IMG/VR virus record: IMGVR_UViG_3300025128_004625
Location: 1 to 24,578 of that record
Source: a virus
DNA: 24,578 nucleotides
Direction: 5' to 3' (one strand)
Under the pieces are notes generated by a model. The model worked only from the letters and a program-made list of their open reading frames with translations. It did not search any database and was not told the DNA's origin. Positions 1-7,012 of the stretch are shown here, piece after piece; the stretch's first letter is position 1; each line of letters starts with the position of its first letter. Made by a program: the position numbers and the translations under genes.

Positions 1-1
1 G

Positions 2-268
2 GGTGGCGATGGTGCCCTCCATTGGGGGATCACGGCGACTGCTGCTGGCTATGCGGGCGGTGGCGGGGCGGGGGACTACAACACCGGAGTCAGGAAGGTC
101 GGTGGGGATTACGGAGGCGGTGACGGTGGCAACAATGCCGATGACGCTCAGTCTGGGGTTCCGAACACGGGCGGTGGAGCAGGAGGCCGTGACAATACTG
201 GTGTCTCGTATGACGGTCGTGAGGGTGGTACTGGTATCTGCCTGATCCGATACGAGGTGACCGTGTAA
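2..268 (+). CDS. Glycine-rich phage tail protein, C-terminal part (5' end outside window)
   Basis: The frame is open from the window edge and ends at TAA 266-268, so only about 88 C-terminal residues are visible and no start can be assigned. The translation is dominated by glycine, with runs such as GGGGAGDYNTG and GGDGGNN, and closes with TGICLIRYEV. Glycine-rich C-terminal domains that end in a GxGxxxIRY motif are common at the tips of phage tail fibres and other virion adhesins, where the last strand packs against a glycine-rich lattice. The stop codon overlaps the next start (TAATG), tying it to the adhesin genes that follow. An alternative ATG reading of the same bases starting at 9 lacks this pattern and I regard it as a shadow. 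The exact tail component cannot be named without the N-terminal part. Confidence 0.75.
   Translation, partial: GGDGALHWGITATAAGYAGGGGAGDYNTGVRKVGGDYGGGDGGNNADDAQSGVPNTGGGAGGRDNTGVSYDGREGGTGICLIRYEVTV
254..260 (+). promoter_or_regulatory. Shine-Dalgarno for the gene at 268
   Basis: GAGGTGA lies 7 bases before the ATG at 268, inside the coding sequence of the upstream gene. It supports the TAATG-coupled start. Confidence 0.6.
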
Positions 269-858
269 TGGCCGATCCAGCGTATGTTGTAGATGGGGTG
301 CTGACTGACGGAGAGGCCGTCGTCGCCATCGCCAGCACCAACCTCGGTTCCTCTGCCGGTCATGTCACGTTCACGGACCCGGCTAACGGAAGTTCCTTGG
401 ACTGGTGCCAGTACCAAGACCTGATGATCCTGTGCCACATGAGAGGCACGCACAGCGCCACGAGTATCGGCGGGTACATCCAGTTCAACGACATCACGGG
501 CGGTTATTACAACTTCATCCTGTTGGACGTATCAAGCGATGCGCCACGGGGCTACTCGGAGGCGTCAGCCTCTAGAGCCGAAGCGATTGTGGGGTTCCCC
601 GGTGCCTCGTCCACGGCCAACATCTTCGGAGGGGCAGTCGTACACATCAACGACGCGAACAGCGGAAACGCGAAGCAAATCCTCACCCGGTTTGGTTACG
701 ATCAGGCGGGCACGACGACGCACGGGACCGGGATGACGGTCTGCCAGTTCCGTAAGTTCGACCCGATCTCCAAGATCAAGTTGTACCCCGGTAACGGGGA
801 CTGGGACACCGGCACCCGTTTCGACCTGTACGGAATCCTCCCTCGGATGGTGTCGTAA
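268..858 (+). CDS. Phage tail/adhesin protein, paralogue 1 of 3 (jellyroll-like)
   Basis: 196 residues. The ATG overlaps the previous stop as TAATG and is preceded by a good Shine-Dalgarno. The pattern is shared with the next two genes: a beta-rich start with a VTFTD strand, a YQDLMI motif around residue 51, a central stretch listing Asn/Gly-rich strands, an ISKIKLYP strand near residue 170 and a terminal FDLYGI strand. This layout (Y-x-x-L near the start, an internal substrate-like variable middle, and a closing S-x-L-x-x-YG) matches a small structural domain that I recall as widespread in tail tip and fibre regions of environmental phages. It has no signal peptide or membrane segment. I infer a virion-surface role, possibly receptor binding; no experimentally defined family name is claimed. 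Confidence 0.6.
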   Translation: MADPAYVVDGVLTDGEAVVAIASTNLGSSAGHVTFTDPANGSSLDWCQYQDLMILCHMRGTHSATSIGGYIQFNDITGGYYNFILLDVSSDAPRGYSEASASRAEAIVGFPGASSTANIFGGAVVHINDANSGNAKQILTRFGYDQAGTTTHGTGMTVCQFRKFDPISKIKLYPGNGDWDTGTRFDLYGILPRMVS

Positions 859-1412
859 TGGCTGACGTAGAAGCAATCAAGACGACCCGGCTGGAGGCTA
901 ACGCTGCTTCAATCCAGATCGACTCAATCCCTGCTACATATCAGCACTTGCAAGTTCGGTGTTCGTTGATTAGCAACCGTGCGGACCAACCGTCCGACAC
1001 AATCGTATTGAGGTTTGCACACACTGGCGGGTCGATTGACACGGGCAGCGTCTACAGCGATCAAGCGATGATCGCCCAATGGGGGAACGCTGAATCGTCG
1101 TTTGCTACTGCGCTCGGTACCACTATAGATATGTACCGCATCGGTGGCGACTCGAAAGGGCATTACCCGATGGGCGTTCTCGTCTGGGACGTATTCGACT
1201 ACTCGGATACGTCCAAGAACAAGAGTCTCGTCGGTGTGGGTGGCGTTTCAGGCCGGTACAGCGCCAGTGGCAACGACCGGATCATCGGGATGAGTGGCGG
1301 TTGTTATGACGCCACCGGAGCGATCACTTCCCTTCAGGTCTACCCGGTAGACGGAAGCCTGCTGCTCCGAGGGTCGGTGCTGTCGGTCTATGGCTGGAAG
1401 GACGATTCCTAA
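858..1412 (+). CDS. Phage tail/adhesin protein, paralogue 2 of 3 (jellyroll-like)
   Basis: 184 residues, starting in a TAATG overlap. It is the clearest copy of the family: SIQIDSIPATYQHLQVR (around residues 18-34) gives the typical strand followed by Tyr-x-x-Leu. Next come DTIVLRFAHTG, a WDVFDYSDTSKNKS strand-turn near residue 110, AITSLQVYP near residue 158 and a final SVLSVYGWKDDS. The order of these blocks equals that in the genes on both sides, while the sequences between them differ freely, as expected for tandem duplication followed by divergence in host-recognition proteins. The start is supported by coupling rather than by a strong ribosome site (only GGATGG lies upstream). The adhesin role is inferred from context and pattern. 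Confidence 0.6.
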   Translation: MADVEAIKTTRLEANAASIQIDSIPATYQHLQVRCSLISNRADQPSDTIVLRFAHTGGSIDTGSVYSDQAMIAQWGNAESSFATALGTTIDMYRIGGDSKGHYPMGVLVWDVFDYSDTSKNKSLVGVGGVSGRYSASGNDRIIGMSGGCYDATGAITSLQVYPVDGSLLLRGSVLSVYGWKDDS

Positions 1413-1948
1413 TGGCTGCCATCGAATGTCTGGCGCACACGACTATCACAGGTTCGACCGCTGCGAACATCACCCATTCTGGACTGGCGACCACCTACGA
1501 GCATCTGCTGTTGAAGTGGTCGATCCGTGACGCGACAGGGGCCTACTACGGCGACGCCGGTATCTACTTCAACGCAACTGCCAACGCTACGACCTATCCG
1601 CTGTCGTTGACGAAACTGAACGCTCAGGGATCGACGTTCAACGCCGCGACGGACTCTGCCTCCTACGCTCTGTTCGGCTGGCAGAACGCTGGCAATAGTG
1701 CCACCGCCGACTTTTTCTCGGCAGGGCAGGCGTACATTTTCAACTATGCCGTCACCACGAACAAGCGCCCGATACTGATGGACAACCTTGTGCCGAATAA
1801 CAGCAGTTCTGACACAAGGATGCAGATGGCTGCCGGGTTGCTCGGCAACACCGCCAATGCGATCACGGCGGTCACGCTGTTCAACCAGAGCGGGTCGGCG
1901 CTATCTATCGGCAGTTCCCTTACCGTCTACGGAATCAACGGAGTGTAG
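1412..1948 (+). CDS. Phage tail/adhesin protein, paralogue 3 of 3 (jellyroll-like)
   Basis: 178 residues, starting at TAATG with GGAAGGA 9 bases upstream. It repeats the family layout: AANITHSGLATTYEHLLLKW near residues 17-36, GDAGIYFNATANATTYPL in the middle, YIFNYAVTTNKRPI near residue 110, ITAVTLFNQSG near residue 154 and a closing SSLTVYGINGV. It is rich in Ala, Thr, Asn and Ser and has no charged coiled coil, as is typical of exposed beta structures at tail tips. It is the last of the three paralogues, and a tail assembly chaperone follows after a 2-base gap, which strengthens the tail assignment. The function as receptor-binding or accessory fibre protein is inference. Confidence 0.6.
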   Translation: MAAIECLAHTTITGSTAANITHSGLATTYEHLLLKWSIRDATGAYYGDAGIYFNATANATTYPLSLTKLNAQGSTFNAATDSASYALFGWQNAGNSATADFFSAGQAYIFNYAVTTNKRPILMDNLVPNNSSSDTRMQMAAGLLGNTANAITAVTLFNQSGSALSIGSSLTVYGINGV

Positions 1949-1950
1949 AG

Positions 1951-2232
1951 ATGGCTAACCCCATGAAGGTTGTAAATAACGAATACATCGAAATGACCGA
2001 TGATGAGGTCGCTGAGCGGGAGGCGTGGCGTGACGCAGCGGACCAAGATTTGGGGAAAGTGCGTTCGGAGCGCAACGTCCTGCTCGCCAAGTGCGACTGG
2101 ACTCAGGTAGCCGACTCGCCGCTGACCGACGAGAAGAAGGCAGAGTGGGTGGCATACCGTCAGGATCTACGGGATCTGCCTGCGGCGTACAGTCGTGTGT
2201 CTCAGGTGGTTTGGCCCACACCGCCTGACTGA
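1951..2232 (+). CDS. Phage tail assembly chaperone-like protein
   Basis: 93 residues. The central block reads RSERNVLLAKCDWTQVADSP and continues with LTDEKKAEWVAYRQDLRDLP and a terminal WPTPPD. This is the signature of the phage tail assembly chaperone family that I know as Phage_tail_APC (PF16778): R-x-x-RN-x-LL-x-x-cDWT, then YR-x-x-LRD-(I/L)P and a C-terminal WP-x-x-P. Members commonly sit directly downstream of tail fibre or adhesin genes and are thought to help fold or trimerise them. Here the gene directly follows three adhesin-like genes. GGAG at 1940-1943 lies 7 bases before the ATG, and the stop overlaps the next start (TGATG). Length is normal for the family. The name is well supported by motif; the partner is inferred from position. 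Confidence 0.82.
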   Translation: MANPMKVVNNEYIEMTDDEVAEREAWRDAADQDLGKVRSERNVLLAKCDWTQVADSPLTDEKKAEWVAYRQDLRDLPAAYSRVSQVVWPTPPD

Positions 2233-2759
2233 TGATCGACTATCGCCAGTCAGGGATTGACTACCGGGAAGCGGACTACACCTATCAGGGTGTCAAGAGT
2301 CACGCTCTTACGGCAGCGATCACCGGTACGGCAACCGTTACTGCGGCGATAGTAGAAGAAGCAGCCCTCACAGCAGCGATTACCGGTACAGCAACTGTTA
2401 CTGCTACCCTCACTGAATCTGCTTCGCTTGCCGGGTCTATTACCGGGACGGCAACGGTTACGGCTGCGATTACCTCAGCACAGTTCATGGAGGCTGATGT
2501 AACGGGTACCGGGACGGTGACCGCTGCGATTGTCAGAGAAGTCCCGGTTGAGGCTGATGTAACGGGTACGGCGACTGTTGTTGCTGCGATTGTTAGGGAA
2601 ATTCCGATTGCGGCAGCGATTACTGGTGCGGCTACGGTCACGGCAGCGATTATTCATAAGGTTCCGCAGCCGGAACTTGTCCTTTCTGTTACGAATGTAA
2701 CAGGATCGTCAAATAACGAAGAACGACAACATACGCTTGAACTACTGGTAGGTGTGTAA
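2232..2759 (+). CDS. Six-repeat beta-rich virion protein
   Basis: 175 residues. After a tyrosine-rich leader (MIDYRQSGIDYREADYTYQG), residues 27-146 consist of six consecutive 20-residue units, each with the core (I/V)TG(T/A)(A/G)TV(T/V)A followed by a variable connector. A unique tail (LVLSVTNVTGSSNNEERQ and on) ends the protein. The Ala/Thr/Val repeat with a regular Gly turn suggests short beta strands stacked as a solenoid or stalk. I know similar TGTATVTA-type repeats from other phage structural genes but cannot assign a function. The start overlaps the previous stop (TGATG) and lacks a clear Shine-Dalgarno, so it probably depends on coupled translation. Its place between the tail chaperone and an Ig-like gene suggests a virion spacer or fibre component. 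Confidence 0.72.
   Translation: MIDYRQSGIDYREADYTYQGVKSHALTAAITGTATVTAAIVEEAALTAAITGTATVTATLTESASLAGSITGTATVTAAITSAQFMEADVTGTGTVTAAIVREVPVEADVTGTATVVAAIVREIPIAAAITGAATVTAAIIHKVPQPELVLSVTNVTGSSNNEERQHTLELLVGV
2310..2669 (+). repeat. Six tandem 60-base coding repeats
   Basis: Units begin at 2310, 2370, 2430, 2490, 2550 and 2610. All are exactly 60 bases, so the 20-residue protein period is kept. Units 4 and 5 are most alike (both begin GAGGCTGATGTAACGGGTAC). The others differ mainly at synonymous positions and in the connector, so the repeat is old and held at protein level rather than freshly amplified. Confidence 0.9.
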
Positions 2760-3037
2760 TGGCTACTTACGATAAGGGTGACCGGGTAAGGGTTACCGCA
2801 ACCTTCAAGACCGCAGGAACGGCTACGGCTACTACGTCTGCGGGTACGCAACGCAAGCCCGATGGGACCGATACACCGCTAACAGTGGTAGGTGGTAGCG
2901 GTACCGGCATCTACTATGTCGATGTTGATCTGGATCAGATCGGTACCCATACGGTGAAGGTTGCTAGTACCGATGTTGTTATTGCCTCAGAAACGGTTGA
3001 GTTAGAGGTAACTAAATCAGTGTTTGATCACTCGTGA
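2759..3037 (+). CDS. Small Ig-like phage virion protein
   Basis: 92 residues. The sequence begins YDKGDRVRVTATFKTAGTAT, continues RKPDGTDTPL, then GTGIYYVDVDLDQIGTHTVKV, and ends ETVELEVTKSVF. This order (a strand with Gly-Asp-x-Val-x-x-Thr-Ala-x-Phe, a P-D-G-T turn, G-x-G-x-Y-x-V-D and a closing G-T/W-x-V/R-V) is that of a short Ig-like or beta-sandwich protein frequent in phage structural operons. TAGGTG lies 4 bases before the ATG, and the TAATG overlap couples it to the repeat protein. Its stop overlaps the GTG start of the terminase gene. Whether it decorates head or tail cannot be told from sequence. It contains no cysteine and no membrane segment. Confidence 0.6.
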   Translation: MATYDKGDRVRVTATFKTAGTATATTSAGTQRKPDGTDTPLTVVGGSGTGIYYVDVDLDQIGTHTVKVASTDVVIASETVELEVTKSVFDHS

Positions 3038-4728
3038 GCAATACTGCCAAAGACCGTGGAGTAAAGACTCGGGAACTCTTTTTAGAGGCACTTGGTAATA
3101 CAGGATTGATTAATGATGCCTGTTTGATTGCAGGAGTTACACGGTCTGCCTATGAGAAATGGCGTCAGCGGATTCCTGACTTTGGTGTCAAGGCTGATGC
3201 TATACGTATGAAGGCATTGGATTCTACTGGTGAAGAAACAGTAGAAGATAAGTCCTTTCAAAGTTTTCGTAAGGAATACTTTAACCATATGTCTCCGTGG
3301 TTTCATCTAAAGGCGATAGAAGCCTACGAGAATACTCCACCCGGTAACATCACTTTGATTCTCTGGCCCCCGGAGCATGGCAAGACGACTCTTGCAGAAG
3401 ACTACTTTTGTTACAAATTGGCAACAAATCCAGAATTCAGGATTACGGTCGGATCTGAAGGACAGGACATGGCCCGTAAGATTCTTGGGCGTATCCGTAC
3501 ACGAATGGAACCAACCGGTCCATTCCCCCATTATGTAGCAAAATATGGTCCGTTTGTTCCCCAGAACGCATCTGGGCGAAAGACGGCGCAGGCGTGGGGA
3601 GCCGATTACTTTAACGTCTTCAAAAAGAGTAGACATGATGAACGCGACTATTCGATGGTTTCTTTGGGTTGGCGATCCAAGATTGCTGGTACCCGAACCG
3701 ATCACCTACATATTGATGATATTCAGTCACGGGTGTCTCTCAACCTGACCGAACAGATGTTCGAGATTTTCCGTCAGGACTGGTTGACTCGTCCCGGTGA
3801 GAATGGGCGTACCAGCATTAACGGTACCCGTGTTGGTGAAGACGACTTCTATGAACGGATAATGAAGGAAATCGATTCTGATATTCTAAATGTAATTCGC
3901 TTTCCAGCGATCATCACAAATGATAAAGGCGAACCGGAACCGTTGTGGCCTGAGATGTTTCCGATGGAAGCGTTGGATCGTATTCGCCGTAAGGTTGGTG
4001 AAGAGGCGTGGTCCCGCAACTACATGCAGCAGCCTTCAGCGGCTTCTGAAGCAACCTTTAGCGAAGAATCAATTCAGAAGTGTTTGAATCCTCTTCGGTC
4101 TACTTTGCATGATCCACCAAAGGATTGTACTGTTTATATTGGGGTAGATCCTGCACTTGGTTCCAATAATTGTGTGGTTGCTGCAACTCCCCATGAGGGC
4201 AAGTTGAAGATTCTTTTTGTTCGAGAAGATATCGGATTGACTCGAAACGAACAGATTCTTGGAGTTGTTGAAGATGCGATTCTTCGTTGTCAGAGAAATG
4301 GGGCAACTGTTTCAGATGTGGTTATCGAAGCGATGGTATTCCAGAAGGGGCTTGCCCGTGATGAGCGATTGATTGAAATGACGGACCAGTATGGATTCCG
4401 TATTCGGGAACATTTGACTGGTGTGAATAAATATGATGAAACAATTGGTGTACCTTCTATGGCGTTGTCGTTTATGAGGGGGGAAATGGATATTCCTTAC
4501 GCTGATGACGCGCCAACTCGTCATCAGGCAGATGAATTAATTAGACAACTTAAATCTTGGAGGCCATTGAAAAGAGGTACTAAACTAAGGCAGGATCAAG
4601 TAATGGCTCTATGGTTTATCTGGATTCTTTGGCGTCAAAGGAAGCAAGCATTCAATGTGGATACCAGTCAATTCAACTATAAGGCGTTACCGTGGAGCAA
4701 GACAAATACGAGTTTTAAGGTTCGCTGA
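3034..4728 (+). CDS. terL: Terminase large subunit with N-terminal TerS-like helix-turn-helix
   Basis: 564 residues. This is the ATP-driven DNA packaging motor and headful or end-cutting nuclease. Residues 107-119 carry the Walker A strand-loop (ILWPPEHGKTT, K117), and LHIDDI at 225-230 is Walker B (D228/D229). The C-terminal RNase H-like nuclease begins YIGVDPA (D372), followed by VIEAMVFQKG (E432) and DQVMALW (D521) as likely metal ligands. The N terminus is unusual: residues about 11-55 (ELFLEALGNTG, DACLIAGVTRSAYEKWRQRI, PDFGVKADAI) look like the small DNA-binding helix-turn-helix usually found in terminase small subunits. The start is GTG in a GTGA overlap; the nearest purine-rich site (AGAGGT) is 24 bases away, so initiation probably relies on coupling. 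The stop overlaps the portal start. No separate small subunit gene is visible. Confidence 0.96.
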   Translation: MSNTAKDRGVKTRELFLEALGNTGLINDACLIAGVTRSAYEKWRQRIPDFGVKADAIRMKALDSTGEETVEDKSFQSFRKEYFNHMSPWFHLKAIEAYENTPPGNITLILWPPEHGKTTLAEDYFCYKLATNPEFRITVGSEGQDMARKILGRIRTRMEPTGPFPHYVAKYGPFVPQNASGRKTAQAWGADYFNVFKKSRHDERDYSMVSLGWRSKIAGTRTDHLHIDDIQSRVSLNLTEQMFEIFRQDWLTRPGENGRTSINGTRVGEDDFYERIMKEIDSDILNVIRFPAIITNDKGEPEPLWPEMFPMEALDRIRRKVGEEAWSRNYMQQPSAASEATFSEESIQKCLNPLRSTLHDPPKDCTVYIGVDPALGSNNCVVAATPHEGKLKILFVREDIGLTRNEQILGVVEDAILRCQRNGATVSDVVIEAMVFQKGLARDERLIEMTDQYGFRIREHLTGVNKYDETIGVPSMALSFMRGEMDIPYADDAPTRHQADELIRQLKSWRPLKRGTKLRQDQVMALWFIWILWRQRKQAFNVDTSQFNYKALPWSKTNTSFKVR

Positions 4729-6545
4729 TGTATACGTTTGATGAGATCGTCGGGATTATTCGCCAACGACAGGAGGCACAGTCTCCGTTGCTGGATCGGA
4801 TGATGGAGATCAAGGAACGCTATAACGGCGACTATGTGATTCCTCTACCATCTATGGATGAGGAACCGGTATTGCCACCGCTTACCCCGGCTTTGATTTC
4901 TGAAAACATTGATGCTATTGCACAGCGCGCAGCATCGGTAACTCCGTATATTGGATGTCCTGCCTTGGATCCCGGCAAGGAACGAGGGCGGGGATCTCGC
5001 CAGTATGCCGATATTCGTAAACGGGCGTTGACTTCTTGTTGGTACAGAAACAAATACAAGGTTAAGAGTCGTCGCGCCTATCGGCATCTTGCTGGATATG
5101 CGACTACGGCACTTGTTGTTTATCCTGACTTTGAATTAGAAATGCCCAAGATTGAAGTAAGGGATCCTTTAGGGGTTTACCCTGAACCGCAGGCTGCCGA
5201 AAATTACGATATGCCTAGTAATTGCGGATTCATCTATGGCAAGTCTGGTGAATGGCTACGTAAGCATTATCCGCGTTCACGCCAAGAGAATGGTGGACCG
5301 ATTCCTTCGGACGATAATGCCCGTCAGGAACTATGGGACGTTGCCGAATGGATCGATCCTGATCATATCGTGATTGGGATCATGGGTCCACGGTACACCC
5401 ATTACAAGCAGTCGGAGCCTTTGCATTCTACGATGATCGAATTGTCTCGTTATCCGAATAAGGCAGGGATGCCATGTGTCGTGACACCGGGACGAATCAC
5501 ACTTGATCGTATTGCATCATCTGTATCCAATGTGGTCGGCATGGTCGATCTGATGGCAAAGTTGATGGCATTGGAATTGATTGCACAGGAAAAGGCGATC
5601 TTCCCTGATCGTTACATTATTGGCCGATCTGGTCAGGTACCGATGATTGTCGGTGGGGAATGGAAAGATGGACGAGAAGGTGAAGTCAACGTCCTGTTGG
5701 ACGCGGAAACGATTGGCGAATTGCGGGGTTCCCCGGACCAGCAGACAAATATCGCAATCGATAGACTTGAACGTAATGCCCGCGTTTCAACTGGAACGGT
5801 CCCCCAAATCGGTGGGGAGTCATACGGTGCGTTACGTACTGGTAGGGGTATTGATGCTCTTATGGGGGCTTCTCTTGATCCAAGGGTACAGGAACTTCAA
5901 GAAATCATGGAAGCACATCTTCCCCATTTGAATGAATGTATCTTTGCTACCTATAACGGATATTGGAATCGGCGCAAGTTCGTGACCTTTACTGGGGCTA
6001 TCGGTGATGGCGGGCAGGTTAAATTCCAGCCTAGTGAACACTTTGAGACATACGATAATGTAGTATCCCATTCAATACCCGGTGCCGACATTCAGGGAAC
6101 TACGATTCAGTTGGGTCAGTTGTTGCAGATGAAGGGTATCAGTTTGAATACCTTCCGTACCCGGCATCCGTTCATTGAGGATCCTGAAGCCGAAGGGCGA
6201 AGGGTTGATGAAGAGGCGCTTGAGGAAGCAGTTATGGCTGGTATCCAACAGCAGACAGCGCAGGGCGGGTTGCCGATTGTGTACGTGGCTAAGATTGAGA
6301 AGCACCGTAAGAAGGGCTTGGATATCTTTGAATCCATTCAGGCAGCAGATGAGGAAATCCGTAAGGAGCAGGCCGCAGCAGCGCCACCACCAGAAGAAGA
6401 TCAGATGATGGCCCCTGAAGAAGCGTTGGGATTGGCTGGTCCCCCGCAGGCTATGGCTCCAGAACAAATGGCTCCTGAACAGCAGATGGCTCCTGAACAG
6501 GCGTTGGCTCAGATGCAGCAGGCGTTGGCAGCAGGGGCGATGTAA
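4728..6545 (+). CDS. Phage portal protein
   Basis: 605 residues. The portal forms the ring at the unique capsid vertex through which TerL pumps DNA. Evidence is its place directly after TerL (TGATG) and typical portal features. The N terminus is helical with a YNGDY motif (around 32-36) and NIDAIAQRAASVTPYIGCP (60-78). A beta-rich wing contains VRDPLGVYPEP (144-154). The long stem region (262-290) reads SSVSNVVGMVDLMAKLMALE. A GSPDQQTNIAIDRLERNAR segment lies near 334-352, and ALRTGRGIDALMG at 368-380 resembles the tunnel or crown helix region. The C terminus (540-605) is low-complexity: Glu/Ala/Pro/Gln with four MAPE units. AGG at 4718-4720 within TAAGG lies 7 bases before the start. Length is normal for a siphophage-type portal with an extended tail. 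Confidence 0.92.
   Translation: MYTFDEIVGIIRQRQEAQSPLLDRMMEIKERYNGDYVIPLPSMDEEPVLPPLTPALISENIDAIAQRAASVTPYIGCPALDPGKERGRGSRQYADIRKRALTSCWYRNKYKVKSRRAYRHLAGYATTALVVYPDFELEMPKIEVRDPLGVYPEPQAAENYDMPSNCGFIYGKSGEWLRKHYPRSRQENGGPIPSDDNARQELWDVAEWIDPDHIVIGIMGPRYTHYKQSEPLHSTMIELSRYPNKAGMPCVVTPGRITLDRIASSVSNVVGMVDLMAKLMALELIAQEKAIFPDRYIIGRSGQVPMIVGGEWKDGREGEVNVLLDAETIGELRGSPDQQTNIAIDRLERNARVSTGTVPQIGGESYGALRTGRGIDALMGASLDPRVQELQEIMEAHLPHLNECIFATYNGYWNRRKFVTFTGAIGDGGQVKFQPSEHFETYDNVVSHSIPGADIQGTTIQLGQLLQMKGISLNTFRTRHPFIEDPEAEGRRVDEEALEEAVMAGIQQQTAQGGLPIVYVAKIEKHRKKGLDIFESIQAADEEIRKEQAAAAPPPEEDQMMAPEEALGLAGPPQAMAPEQMAPEQQMAPEQALAQMQQALAAGAM
6408..6500 (+). repeat. MAPE repeats in portal C terminus
   Basis: Four Met-Ala-Pro-Glu units occur at portal residues 561, 576, 581 and 587. 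The last three follow at 5- to 6-residue spacing (atggct-cc(a/t)-gaa). It looks like a small in-frame expansion in a disordered tail. Confidence 0.75.
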
Positions 6546-7012
6546 TGGGTGGTAGTCGAAGGGCGAATCGGCCAGCGAATCCTGCTGCACAAGCAACTCA
6601 GCCCGCTCAAGCGGCACCTATGGGTACTGCTGGTGAGATGGGGTACAGTGAGGGAGAGGAGGCGATGTCGGCACAGGCAGCGATTGGGCTTCCTGATAAT
6701 CGAACTCCTGCTATTCAGGGACCATCTGGCCCGGTTGCTACAGCGACTCCCGGCCCGCCAGTAGATGCTCTGGACGCTGCTCGTGCTTATACTCCTAATG
6801 TCATGTCGCTCAATGCGCCGGATGATATGCCTACGATGGAATTGATGGTTGGTGCGGAACGACGTAAGCGTTCGGAAAGTGCTTTGGCAAAGCGCCGACA
6901 AGAGGCTGCAACAATCAAAATGTTTGAGAGTCTTGTGGATTTAAATCCAAATAACCCGGACTATGAAGGTGTTCTACAGACTTTGTACATGCGTACAGGT
7001 AGATACGTATGA
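6545..7012 (+). CDS. Small disordered post-portal virion protein
   Basis: 155 residues in a TAATG overlap with the portal and an ATGA overlap with the giant gene. AGGGG lies 7 bases before the start. Residues 1-95 are poor in hydrophobics and rich in Ala, Pro, Gly and Gln (SRRANRPANPAAQATQPAQ, GPVATATPGPPVDAL), hence likely disordered. Residues 105-155 form a charged amphipathic helix region (ERRKRSESALAKRRQEA) ending LYMRTGRYV. Small proteins that begin with a basic NPA-rich stretch followed by a GxxYGE-like motif sit right after the portal in actinobacteriophages as I remember them. The visible GEMGYSEGEEAM fits that pattern. I do not know its function; a portal partner or scaffold-like role is possible. 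Confidence 0.6.
   Translation: MGGSRRANRPANPAAQATQPAQAAPMGTAGEMGYSEGEEAMSAQAAIGLPDNRTPAIQGPSGPVATATPGPPVDALDAARAYTPNVMSLNAPDDMPTMELMVGAERRKRSESALAKRRQEAATIKMFESLVDLNPNNPDYEGVLQTLYMRTGRYV

Noticed and set aside
3-245. 80-codon ATG-started frame at the window start
   Set aside because: The frame that ends at 268 gives a coherent glycine-rich tail protein with a classical IRY ending and couples to the next gene. The ATG frame is rich in Arg, Val and Thr without pattern.
2300-2641. Repetitive 113-codon open frame on the - strand
   Set aside because: It is the antisense image of the six 60-base repeats. The repeated codons keep the opposite frame open without selection.
2310-2669. Regular 60-base repeats considered as a CRISPR array
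   Set aside because: Period and core are coding and in frame, repeats are diverged at synonymous sites, and no constant repeat with unique spacers exists. No cas gene is near.
6072-6617. 181-codon open frame on the - strand over the portal C terminus
   Set aside because: It is explained by the low-complexity Met/Ala/Pro/Glu/Gln codons of the portal tail. It spans the portal stop and next gene start and would conflict with both.
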